Of a DNA stretch of 9,194 bases, positions 1-6,674 are shown piece by piece. This stretch comes from Methanobacteriota archaeon. GTDB lineage: Archaea; Thermoplasmatota; Poseidoniia; Poseidoniales; Thalassarchaeaceae. The position numbers were made by a program, and so were the translations under genes. How positions within the stretch are numbered: the stretch's first letter is position 1; each line of letters opens with the position of its first letter. The stretch covers positions 1 through 9,194 of the forward strand of contig PAUH01000008.1 of NCBI GenBank assembly GCA_002712645.1, given 5' to 3'. The notes beneath the pieces are model-generated. The model made no database searches and was not told where the DNA came from. It worked only from the letters and a program-made list of their open reading frames with translations.

Positions 1-758
1 TGAATCCTAGAAAGGATAGGATTGTGCAGTACGCCCTCATAGGGAGAGATGTGGATGGTAGCAGCGTGTCTCGAACTGAGTTGATCAATCCCGGCATTAA
101 AATTCCAGAGGCATCGATGCGGGTGCATGGTATTTCAAACGAAGATGTCATCGGCCAAGGCTCATTTAGCATGCATGCGCGGGATATCGCAGAATTGATT
201 GATGGTGCGATAGTCATTGGGCATAACGTCAACGGATTCGATTGGCGATTTATTGAATTTGAATTTATGAGGGTCGGAGAGATTGTGCCAAGACCCTATG
301 CTCTTGTTGACACTCTTGAGTTAGCGAGGGCGTTGAAGATTCCTGGCAGGCATACTCTTGGTCACCTATGCAAAAGATACGGCATTGGTCTCGATAGGGC
401 ACACAGCGCGGACGCAGATGCTGCTGCCACCTTGGTGCTTCTCTGGAAGATGATAGGAGATAATCAATCAATTCTGAAAGGAGGGTTAGAGGAGATTCAA
501 AAATTATGCAATCAAAACAGAAAATCTCCTACTGTTAGAAAAGAAGGCAAAAAAGAAATCTTTCTGGGGGATTCGGATGACTCGATCATATTCAAGGATG
601 GAGAATCAATCATTACATTTGGAAAATATTCAGGCAAGACGTTCTCATTCATCGATTCGAACGACCCCCGATATGCAAAATGGCTGGTGTCTGAATCGAG
701 TCCTGTTGATAAGGCCACGAGAAACAGAATCGTCGAGCATCACATCAAACAGGCGTAG
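1..758 (+). CDS. DEDDh exonuclease, DnaQ/ExoX-like, 5'-truncated by window edge
   Basis: Partial 3'-5' exonuclease of the DnaQ/RNase T superfamily. The frame (codons from position 3) is open to the left edge and reads NPRKDRIVQYALIG. This is the stretch that normally follows the Exo I motif (DxETTGL) in these enzymes, so the start and the first catalytic Asp/Glu pair lie outside the window, and the GTG at 24 is not the start. Visible catalytic motifs are Exo II, GHNVNGFD (Asp codon at 240-242), and Exo III, HSADAD (His at 402-404, Asp at 417-419), giving the DEDDh type. After a charged linker (about 480-590) a C-terminal segment with FGKYSGKTF and YAKWLV resembles the small ExoX-like C-terminal domain. 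Its likely role is trimming of DNA 3' ends in repair or proofreading; the substrate cannot be told from sequence. The end overlaps the convergent nuclease gene by 14 bp. Confidence 0.88.
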   Translation, partial: NPRKDRIVQYALIGRDVDGSSVSRTELINPGIKIPEASMRVHGISNEDVIGQGSFSMHARDIAELIDGAIVIGHNVNGFDWRFIEFEFMRVGEIVPRPYALVDTLELARALKIPGRHTLGHLCKRYGIGLDRAHSADADAAATLVLLWKMIGDNQSILKGGLEEIQKLCNQNRKSPTVRKEGKKEIFLGDSDDSIIFKDGESIITFGKYSGKTFSFIDSNDPRYAKWLVSESSPVDKATRNRIVEHHIKQA

Positions 759-1902
759 GACTTTCCGATATCGGCTGCCATGGCATGATTTCACTCCAGT
801 CTCCCAAATGTAGCACCTTGGATGATACCCTGGCGCTCCCAATGAACAGTATTCCTTCGTATCCATCCGATATTAATTCGTCAAGTTGGTTCTTTGCCTG
901 ATCTTTCACTGTAAAGCCGAAACGCTTCGGGGAGGGGGAAACGTTTCCAGATTCATCTACAGGGGCCATCCTTTCTATGAGTCCGGCTCCGCCTTCTGAG
1001 TCATACCGTATGATCTGAACTACTTCGTCCCTAAAAGCACCGGAAGAAGGGAGGATTCCCTCGGCTGTTGCGTTCCACCATGCGGGGCACCATGCCTTCC
1101 ACTCACAGAAACCGCATGTTCGCTCGCCGGGTGTTGCTTCTAGGGGTTCCGAGCTGGGCCTCATCCCCTCCCATGCAACGAATGCGTCATCAATCACATT
1201 ATCTCCCGTGGCCTCGTGTATTGTTTGATTCGCTGAATACCAGCCTTCAGCTCTTATTGGAGGATGGTCTGGGTTGTTTCTTTTGAGAAGGTCGCGATAG
1301 AATCGCAATTGTCTGCTAACTTTCGGATCGAGTGCGCCGACGGGTGGTCGGCCCGTCTTCAGGTCGGCTACAATCCAGCCTCTTGATTGTCCATTTTCAT
1401 CCAAATCTGCCACCAACAAATCTAATCGGCCCATCAGGCGACCGCATTCTGATACCAAAGTCCCTTCATTTGCAAGGACTATTGATTGAACATACTTCCA
1501 ATCTGATATTGTAAGCTCAGATAATTTGGTCTGGGGTAGAAGAGACTTGCTGCAAAGTATGTTCAACGCACCTACTAAGCCGTCGTGGGCTTGCGTGATG
1601 AGTTCATCTTTCCAGCGCGGGTGTCTCGGAGTTGCCATGAATCCGTCTTTCTCAATTTTCCAATGTCTATCTAAGATTGCTTTTGCCGTAGGAGGCATCC
1701 AACCGACTTCATCATCGTCTCGGTCGTCGATAACAAGATTGCATATGTCTTCCACTGAGTTGTGAACTGCATTTCCAAGTGCTGCGGGCATGCTTGCTTT
1801 GCGCGGAAGCCTCTGTCTGGAAAGCCAGTACTTCCTTGGACACTGCTCATATCTGCTCCAAGATGATGGGGAAAGTTGGTGTGCGCGAAAGCCCTCATTC
1901 AT
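745..1902 (-). CDS. PD-(D/E)XK nuclease (RecB/AddB/Cas4-like) with predicted 4Fe-4S cluster
   Basis: A 385-residue stand-alone nuclease of the PDDEXK_1 type. Visible motifs, numbered from the start chosen here, are SPSSWSRYEQCPRKYW with Cys21, GNAVHNSVE (His47), GRLDLLVAD (Asp161), VADLKTG (Asp180, Lys182) and QLRFY (Gln198, Tyr202). CGFCEWKAWC gives Cys263, Cys266 and Cys272. Cys21 plus the C-x2-C-x5-C group is the four-cysteine arrangement that holds a 4Fe-4S cluster in AddB and Cas4. No helicase motifs are present. The last ~110 residues have an alternating strand pattern that could be an OB-fold; this is inference. The start is the ATG at 1902, because GGGTGA lies 5 nt upstream. The frame stays open to 2082 with other ATGs at 1968, 1971 and 2082, but that extension runs into the N-terminus of the divergent PAC2 gene. 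Likely role: processing of DNA ends or flaps. Confidence 0.85.
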   Translation of the reverse strand: MNEGFRAHQLSPSSWSRYEQCPRKYWLSRQRLPRKASMPAALGNAVHNSVEDICNLVIDDRDDDEVGWMPPTAKAILDRHWKIEKDGFMATPRHPRWKDELITQAHDGLVGALNILCSKSLLPQTKLSELTISDWKYVQSIVLANEGTLVSECGRLMGRLDLLVADLDENGQSRGWIVADLKTGRPPVGALDPKVSRQLRFYRDLLKRNNPDHPPIRAEGWYSANQTIHEATGDNVIDDAFVAWEGMRPSSEPLEATPGERTCGFCEWKAWCPAWWNATAEGILPSSGAFRDEVVQIIRYDSEGGAGLIERMAPVDESGNVSPSPKRFGFTVKDQAKNQLDELISDGYEGILFIGSARVSSKVLHLGDWSEIMPWQPISESPTPV

Positions 1903-1907
1903 CTGAT

Positions 1908-1913
1908 TCACCC
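1908..1913 (-). promoter_or_regulatory. Shine-Dalgarno deciding the nuclease start
   Basis: On the minus strand GGGTGA is followed by 5 nt and then ATG (1902). The same GGTGA core at 6 nt precedes rpl13 and rpoN in this window, which favours 1902 over the in-frame ATGs further upstream, none of which has such a site. Confidence 0.55.
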
Positions 1914-1969
1914 AATCCGCTCCTTCCGGCGTGCCAATGGTTATGTCGGTCTTGTGGGCATGGCTCATC

Positions 1970-2773
1970 ATGTCATCGGATGTGAGCATCGATTTGTCGG
2001 ACGATTCGTCTAGATCTGGAGCACTTGTTGTTGTCTGCTTCCCCGGCCCCGGTTTTGTTGCAAACATTGTTGCGCACCACATCGTAGAAAGTCTCGATCT
2101 GGAAATGGTCGGTAGCGTTAGACACCCGGGCCTACCACAGGCTTGTATTGTGAAAAATGGACTTTCGATACCGACTGTTAGAATTTACTCAGGCGATCCG
2201 GTTTGCAATCATGAGTCCTGCGACAGTGTGCTCGTTGTTGTCTCGGAGGTTCAAATTCCCACTGATTTGATTCTCCCCCTGAGCGAGGAATTTGTTGAAT
2301 GGTCAATCTCAGAAAAGGCAGGAGCCATGTTAGTTCTAGATTCGTATTCTAAGACAATTGAAAGTGGCCATACAATAGATGATGATGATGACTCGAATGA
2401 GACTGTGAAAGGCGCTGCTTCTACAGAGAGAGCGCTTACCTCACTCTCGAATTTAGGCATTGATAGAATGGAACAAGGGGCAATAGGGGGCCTTACAGGA
2501 GTTATCCTAAATGAGGCATCTAGAAGAGGCTTCGATGCGATGGCATTACTGGCAGAATGCTCTGGGCCAATGCAAGGAATGGGGCCTGATGCAAGAACTG
2601 CAGCCAGGGTGCTCGGACGACTTGATGAATTACTGCCGGCCATAAAACTAGATTCAGAACCACTTCTAGAAGAGGCACGGAGAATAGAAGGCCAGATCAA
2701 TGAGATGATGTCGGGTTCTGTCAATCAGCCACCAGGTCCAGCAGGTGGTGGAAATACTTCGATGTTCGGCTAA
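1970..2773 (+). CDS. PAC2-family protein (archaeal proteasome assembly chaperone-like)
   Basis: A 267-residue protein of the PAC2 family, which includes the eukaryotic proteasome assembly chaperone PAC2 and archaeal PbaA/PbaB. The family signature is visible near the N-terminus: LVVVCFPGPGFVANIVAHH (FPG at residues 24-26), followed by a VGSVRHPGLPQACIV segment and PTVRIYSG. A Thr-Ile-Asp5 acidic stretch (DNA about 2377-2394) sits in a probable loop. The C-terminal third is helical and rich in Leu and Glu, and a Gly/Pro/Asn linker then leads to the end Ser-Met-Phe-Gly. The start at 1970 leaves about 22 residues before the first strand, and the ORF can be extended in frame to 1931. No clear Shine-Dalgarno is seen, so a leaderless transcript is possible. 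The gene is divergent from the nuclease and convergent with ligA, overlapping it by 4 bp. Role in 20S assembly or regulation is inferred from family; the exact subtype is uncertain. Confidence 0.82.
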   Translation: MSSDVSIDLSDDSSRSGALVVVCFPGPGFVANIVAHHIVESLDLEMVGSVRHPGLPQACIVKNGLSIPTVRIYSGDPVCNHESCDSVLVVVSEVQIPTDLILPLSEEFVEWSISEKAGAMLVLDSYSKTIESGHTIDDDDDSNETVKGAASTERALTSLSNLGIDRMEQGAIGGLTGVILNEASRRGFDAMALLAECSGPMQGMGPDARTAARVLGRLDELLPAIKLDSEPLLEEARRIEGQINEMMSGSVNQPPGPAGGGNTSMFG

Positions 2774-4926
2774 TATTCAAAGAGACTGCGTTGTGTATTG
2801 GCACTTTCCTCTGGAAGTTTATTTTCAGGATTTTTATCTATCATTTCCATGAATTGTTCTTCATTCAGAACGGTGACTTGCTGTCTAGTTGCCTTTTCTA
2901 GTTTCGATCCTGCAGCGTCTCCCGCAATTAGATAATCAAGTCGGCTTGAAACCGAGCTTACCACCTTTCCTCCAGCACTTCGAATCAGTAATTCAATTTC
3001 TTTTCTTGGACGTGTCATAGATCCTGTGATACAAAGCGTTAATCCCGACAATGGGCCACTAGATTGGTCTTTTGATTGAACAGGAGTTATCTCAAGAAGG
3101 GAGGATAGGTCTTCTATCTGGCTCCAATTGCTGCTTGACCCATCAAGGAACAGCTGGGCAACTATCTCTCCGATTCCATCAATGGCAACCAGTCGGGGGA
3201 GTGTGGAGGCAGCCTCCTCTCCGCCTAGTGACCAAATGTTCACAAAATCTCTGAATTGCTCCATCGATACGATTTCTCCAGATATCATGGATGCTATCTC
3301 GGGCCCTATACGGGGAAGACCGAGGGATGCGATGAACTGATCAAGGGGCATTTTTCTTTTGGATTGGATCTGATCAATGACGTGCTGGGCTGATTTTTCG
3401 CCCATGCGCTCAAGCGACATTACGTCTGCATGTGAGAGACGGTATAGATCTGCAAGTTCCGGTACAAGTCCCGACTCCACGAGTTGATTGGCCAGTTTTT
3501 CGCCTACACCGTCAATTTCCAATGATTTGCACCAATAGAGGATGGAACGGACAACACGAGAGGGGCATCCTGAATTCCCGCATTTCAGGAATGCGCCCTC
3601 GGAATGCAACTTAGTGGCGCATCGAGGGCATTCAGAGGGTGGCTGTACATCGGTTCGATCAGGAAGAGGCTCATTGAATGGTGACCCGTCAGAGTGTCTT
3701 CTTCCATCTAGATCGGCTTTTGTGGCTTGACCGATGACCTCGGTAATCTTGGGTATCACATCTCCCCTCCTAACAATCATTACGCGATCGCCGATCTTCA
3801 GACCCAATCGTTCGACTTCTCCTGGGTTGTGGAGCGTTGTATTTTCTACAGTTACCCCGGAGACCATTACTGGGGCAACTCTTGCTACGGGGGTTACATT
3901 GCCGGTTCGACCTGTTTGCCAATCTACAGACATAACGACAGTAATTGCCTCCTCCGGGGGGAATTTCCATGCGAGGGCCCATCTGGGATGGTGTGCAGTT
4001 TCTCCGAGAAGAGGCCTTTTTGTGAGTTCATCGACTTTGATTACAAGGCCGTCAATCTCCCACGGCATCTCATCCCTACTTCTTATCGCCTCCTCTGTTT
4101 TCGAAATTAGTAATTCTATTACTTCATCAGAATCATCGGCCTGCACGACAAATCTTCCTGCTGGCTGGATGTCCATGGAGAATAACCATTCCAAGGTTTG
4201 AGAATCATGAGCATAGGAGGCCGGATTTGCGCTTTCCTCTCCACTTGCTCCTTCTGGGAACTTAGCATCATATGCAAAAAATCTGAGGTCCTCGGCCCTT
4301 GCCTTGCCAGACTCGGGATTTTTTTGACGGAGTGCGCCTGCAGCGAGATTTCGAGGATTGGGTGCGACATCGGCGTAATTCTCCCTGTATGTGTCGAGTA
4401 GCATGACGACTTCCCCTCTGACGTAACAGTCTCCACGCCATTTTATTCTGCTAGGGATATTGGGTATTCTTCTCACATTGCGTGTGACATCTTCTCCTCT
4501 TGTTCCGCTTCCACGTGTTACTGCCCTGACCAGCATTCCACGACGATATTCCAAGGATACTGCAGAGCCGTCGAGCTTTGGTTGGACGACGAATCTCTTG
4601 GTTGCAGCGGAAGTAATATTGACGAAATGAGCGATCTCCTCAGGAGTATTTGCTTTATCCAAGCTCAGCATGGGGTAGGTGTGTTCAACCTTCACCGATC
4701 CAGGCGCTGGGTCTGCTCCGACCTTTTCGAGTTGGGGGTTTGAGGGATCTATTTCTCTGAGGCGCTGAATTAGAATGTCGAATTGTGCATCTGTAATTTC
4801 GGGTTCGGCATAATTGTAGTACAGTTCTGAGTGGCGCTCGATTTCTGAGGCTAGACGCTGGGCCTCCGAATGCTCGCCAGCGCCCCCGTGCATGTTACAC
4901 ATGGTAGGAGGTATCGTTTCAAGCAT
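2770..4926 (-). CDS. ligA: NAD+-dependent DNA ligase LigA
   Basis: A full-length NAD+-dependent DNA ligase (718 aa; E. coli has 671) that seals nicks with NAD+ as AMP donor. Domains in order are: domain Ia for NMN binding (about 25-75; YYNYAEPEITDAQFD); nucleotidyltransferase (about 78-325) with catalytic Lys117 in PKLDG, VRGEV with Glu172, EIDGLVIKVD with Lys297 and WKFP with Lys321; OB-fold (about 330-400; GRTGNVTPVARV); zinc finger Cys433, Cys436, Cys449, Cys454; helix-hairpin-helix region (about 466-610); BRCT (about 627-697; LCITGSMTRPRKE, LIAGDAAGSKLEKA). A 20-residue tail ends QRSLFEY, resembling a PCNA-interacting box. One deviation is RGSG where RGDG is usual (Ser140). The start is ATG 4926; ATGs at 4902 and 4893 are possible and none has a clear Shine-Dalgarno. 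It lies 17 bp after tRNA-Pro on the same strand. Archaea normally use ATP-dependent ligases, so a bacterial origin by transfer is likely. Confidence 0.97.
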   Translation of the reverse strand: MLETIPPTMCNMHGGAGEHSEAQRLASEIERHSELYYNYAEPEITDAQFDILIQRLREIDPSNPQLEKVGADPAPGSVKVEHTYPMLSLDKANTPEEIAHFVNITSAATKRFVVQPKLDGSAVSLEYRRGMLVRAVTRGSGTRGEDVTRNVRRIPNIPSRIKWRGDCYVRGEVVMLLDTYRENYADVAPNPRNLAAGALRQKNPESGKARAEDLRFFAYDAKFPEGASGEESANPASYAHDSQTLEWLFSMDIQPAGRFVVQADDSDEVIELLISKTEEAIRSRDEMPWEIDGLVIKVDELTKRPLLGETAHHPRWALAWKFPPEEAITVVMSVDWQTGRTGNVTPVARVAPVMVSGVTVENTTLHNPGEVERLGLKIGDRVMIVRRGDVIPKITEVIGQATKADLDGRRHSDGSPFNEPLPDRTDVQPPSECPRCATKLHSEGAFLKCGNSGCPSRVVRSILYWCKSLEIDGVGEKLANQLVESGLVPELADLYRLSHADVMSLERMGEKSAQHVIDQIQSKRKMPLDQFIASLGLPRIGPEIASMISGEIVSMEQFRDFVNIWSLGGEEAASTLPRLVAIDGIGEIVAQLFLDGSSSNWSQIEDLSSLLEITPVQSKDQSSGPLSGLTLCITGSMTRPRKEIELLIRSAGGKVVSSVSSRLDYLIAGDAAGSKLEKATRQQVTVLNEEQFMEMIDKNPENKLPEESANTQRSLFEY

Positions 4927-4943
4927 GCGCTGAGGGGGAATTG

Positions 4944-5021
4944 TGGTGGGCCTGCCAGGATTTGAACCTGGGTCTCGCGACCCCCAGCCGCGAAGTATAG
5001 GCCAAGCTAACCTACAAGCCC
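4944..5021 (-). tRNA. tRNA-Pro (anticodon GGG)
   Basis: Read on the minus strand, this is a 78-nt tRNA including an encoded CCA (4944-4946). Acceptor arms 5'-GGGCTTG (5015-5021) and CAGGCCC (4948-4954) pair over 7 bp with one G-U, and the discriminator is A. The T arm CCAGG-TTCAAAT-CCTGG spans 4955-4971. The anticodon stem CGCGG/TCGCG encloses the 7-nt loop CTGGGGG, giving anticodon GGG for CCC/CCU proline codons. The variable loop is 4 nt. The D arm keeps A14, G15 and G18-G19, but its stem is weak (G10-U25, G11-C24, U12-A23 and a U-U). No intron is seen. It lies 51 bp after rpoN and 17 bp before ligA, all on one strand, so it may be processed from the ribosomal-operon transcript. Confidence 0.93.
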
Positions 5022-5072
5022 TTTCAGGATATTACAGCGCTAATCTGTTCGCTCAAAGCCTTACCGATGCCT

Positions 5073-5279
5073 TTAGACATCTCGGGGGAGGCTGAATGGA
5101 GCTATATCGTCTATCAGATCGATATGGCCGACGAACATCCGCCTGCAACAATATCTGTTGAGTGCCAAATCATCGAGGACTGCCTGGGGGTCTTCCCCTC
5201 CTGCGATGCGCTCGGTGTATTTTTTGTATAGGTGGGCGACTACTTTGCCGCAACTCCAACATCTAACGGGTATCAACAT
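5073..5279 (-). CDS. rpoN: DNA-directed RNA polymerase subunit N (Rpb10 homologue)
   Basis: A 68-residue archaeal RNA polymerase subunit N, counterpart of eukaryotic Rpb10 (not sigma-54). It begins MLIPVRCWSCGK and has the family zinc site: Cys7, Cys10 and the Cys44-Cys45 pair in RYCCRRM. The GEDPQAVLDDL and HIDLIDDIAPF segments are also typical. Length is normal for the family. It starts 6 bp after the rps9 stop and its Shine-Dalgarno includes that stop codon, implying coupled translation. It is the last protein gene of the L18e-L13-S9-RpoN block here. RpoK, enolase and S2, often next in euryarchaea, do not follow. Confidence 0.97.
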   Translation of the reverse strand: MLIPVRCWSCGKVVAHLYKKYTERIAGGEDPQAVLDDLALNRYCCRRMFVGHIDLIDDIAPFSLPRDV

Positions 5280-5285
5280 CTCAAT

Positions 5286-5291
5286 TCACCT
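5286..5291 (-). promoter_or_regulatory. Shine-Dalgarno of rpoN, containing the rps9 stop
   Basis: On the minus strand AGGTGA is followed by 6 nt and then the rpoN ATG. Its TGA is the rps9 stop codon, so the ribosome ending rps9 sits on the rpoN initiation site. Confidence 0.6.
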
Positions 5292-5726
5292 GTAGGACTT
5301 CTGCCATTTCTTCCTAGCACCCCGACCCATTTGATGCTTGGGTTCTTTGCGCCTTGGATCATTGACTAACAATGTTCGATCGAATCTCAAAAACTCATCA
5401 CGGAGTTCTTCGTCGAGCCCCACAGCGCCGTCGTTGAAGTGTACAAGCCCTCGGGCAATCGCAGTTCGGATTGCGTCCACTTGGCCCATTATGCCTCCCC
5501 CAGTCACATCGACCGTGATGTCAACCGTGGATAGTCTGTTCATTGCCTCGGCTATTTTTACAGGCTCTAACACCTTCCTGCGAGCTAATTCAGGCTCTAT
5601 TATGTGGATCGGCTTAGAATTGACTCTGATTCTTCCATTGCCTTCTCTGACAGTGGCACGGGCCACTGCAGTCTTCCTCTTGCCGCTCGTTTCAACGGTC
5701 TTCTTCTTCTGCTTCTTAGCCATCAT
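5286..5726 (-). CDS. rps9: 30S ribosomal protein S9 (uS9)
   Basis: A 146-residue archaeal uS9, a small-subunit head protein whose C-terminal tail reaches the P-site tRNA. After a lysine-rich N-terminus it shows [18 protein letters not shown], then [41 protein letters not shown] and the conserved basic end WQKSYR. The first two codons are both ATG. Starting at 5726 overlaps the rpl13 stop by 4 bp (ATGA), and starting at 5723 is equally possible. GGAG lies 6 or 9 nt upstream respectively. It is the third gene of the operon. Confidence 0.97.
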   Translation of the reverse strand: MMAKKQKKKTVETSGKRKTAVARATVREGNGRIRVNSKPIHIIEPELARRKVLEPVKIAEAMNRLSTVDITVDVTGGGIMGQVDAIRTAIARGLVHFNDGAVGLDEELRDEFLRFDRTLLVNDPRRKEPKHQMGRGARKKWQKSYR

Positions 5727-6208
5727 ACATCACTCCAGCGAGATGTCTTCGCACCCAAGTGCTTGCTGATGTCTCCGAGGCGCACAAACCGATCCGGAAG
5801 AGGGCGATCTATCTTGCTCGTGTCGCCCCATTCATGTCCTTCTGGTAGTGCTTCTCCCTTGAGGTTGGTGGGAGTTCCGATCATAACTCTGAGGTCTCTG
5901 ACGGCCTGTCGCCCGCTGGACTTCTTCTGATACGGGAGCATACCACGAACTGTTCTCTTGAGGATCATGTCAGGCATACGAGGGAAAAACGGACCCTTCC
6001 TCGGGTGGTTTAGCTTGTACTTGCGGTCGTAATCGGCTAGGATTCTGTCTTTGGCACCCGTTACTATGGCCTTCTCAGCGTTGATAATGATCACTCGCTT
6101 AGGATCGCCCTCTCGGCGAGTGACCAGTAGTGTGCTGGCAACATGGCTGGCAAGACGGCCTAGGACTTTGTCCTGAGCATCGAAAACAAGTGTGCCTGCT
6201 TCAGCCAA
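5723..6208 (-). CDS. rpl13: 50S ribosomal protein L13 (uL13)
   Basis: A 161-residue archaeal uL13, an early-assembling large-subunit protein. Typical segments are [16 protein letters not shown] near the N-terminus, [13 protein letters not shown], then [28 protein letters not shown], and [13 protein letters not shown] near the end. The start is a TTG at 6208, chosen because it puts the first strand 6-8 residues from the start as usual and has a strong Shine-Dalgarno 6 nt upstream. The gene overlaps the rpl18e stop by 8 bp and the rps9 start by 4 bp, so translational coupling is likely on both sides. Confidence 0.97.
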   Translation of the reverse strand: MAEAGTLVFDAQDKVLGRLASHVASTLLVTRREGDPKRVIIINAEKAIVTGAKDRILADYDRKYKLNHPRKGPFFPRMPDMILKRTVRGMLPYQKKSSGRQAVRDLRVMIGTPTNLKGEALPEGHEWGDTSKIDRPLPDRFVRLGDISKHLGAKTSRWSDV

Positions 6209-6566
6209 GAATCCTCACCCCCTTTCCGTTTGGGTTGTCGTTCATCAGATCGCGGATCGACATTACTCGTCCGCCTGCGGCTTCTATCTTAGAGCGGGCA
6301 CCGGCGCTTACACTGTATGCGGCGACGCTTGGGGAGCCGATGATGTCGCCACTGCCCAGAAGCTTGCCTGGGACAAGAATTGTCTCATCTTCCCCTGCAG
6401 TTCTAGATAGCCGGCTCAAATTCGGCTCAGCCCAATTACTCCGACTGGCCTCCAGTCTGAGTGCGACGTCTCGCCACAATGCTGCACCAGTTGACCTGCT
6501 CTGTGCCTTCAGATCGCCAATCAAGGCGATTAAGGCATCGTTGGTCTTCTTACTGTTACTACTCAT
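6201..6566 (-). CDS. rpl18e: 50S ribosomal protein L18e (eL18)
   Basis: A 121-residue eL18, a large-subunit protein found in archaea and eukaryotes but not bacteria, which makes the window archaeal. Typical features are LIGDLKAQSRSTGAALWRDV near the N-terminus, ETILVPGKLLGSGDI, and AAYSVSAGARSKIEAAGG followed by GVRILG at the end. The start ATG at 6566 has GGGAG 4 nt upstream (6571-6575). It is the first ribosomal gene of the block. The 108 bp upstream (6567-6674) separates it from the membrane-protein gene on the same strand and must carry any operon promoter; I see no convincing TATA box there. Confidence 0.96.
   Translation of the reverse strand: MSSNSKKTNDALIALIGDLKAQSRSTGAALWRDVALRLEASRSNWAEPNLSRLSRTAGEDETILVPGKLLGSGDIIGSPSVAAYSVSAGARSKIEAAGGRVMSIRDLMNDNPNGKGVRILG
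6215..6222 (-). promoter_or_regulatory. Shine-Dalgarno for the TTG start of rpl13
   Basis: On the minus strand GGGGGTGA is followed by 6 nt and then TTG (6208). It lies inside the end of rpl18e and explains how a weak TTG start can be used for an abundant ribosomal protein. Confidence 0.6.
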
Positions 6567-6674
6567 ATGACTCCCTCGACGTTCTCGGGTAGGCCGGCCA
6601 CCTCAGGTCCTGTTAAGAACCCCACGGGCAGAACATCGGCCCTCTATGGAGCGATGTGTCCCGATAAGCAGGCT

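Noticed and set aside
24..758. Exonuclease starting at the GTG at position 24
   Set aside because: The frame is open to the window edge and the residues before the GTG fit the region just after the Exo I motif, so the gene is cut by the window.
1903..2082. N-terminal extension of the nuclease to the ATG at 2082
   Set aside because: It is antisense to the conserved FPGPGF region of the PAC2 gene, and the better Shine-Dalgarno is at the 1902 start.
2377..2394. GAT repeat as a microsatellite of interest
   Set aside because: It is a short run encoding consecutive Asp in a probable loop; such acidic runs are common and not evidence of a functional repeat.
2251..2724. 157-codon minus-strand ORF, Ser/Pro-rich
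   Set aside because: It lies wholly antisense to the PAC2 gene, has low-complexity composition and resembles no family.
3734..4201. 155-codon plus-strand ORF
   Set aside because: It is antisense to the intact ligA coding sequence and its protein resembles nothing known.
5338..5769. 143-codon plus-strand ORF
   Set aside because: It is antisense to rps9; the sequence is a Ser/Thr-rich shadow of a basic ribosomal protein.
6567..6674. TATA box for the ribosomal operon
   Set aside because: Only weak AT patches (around 6612-6620 and 6663-6669) are present; neither is a convincing archaeal promoter.
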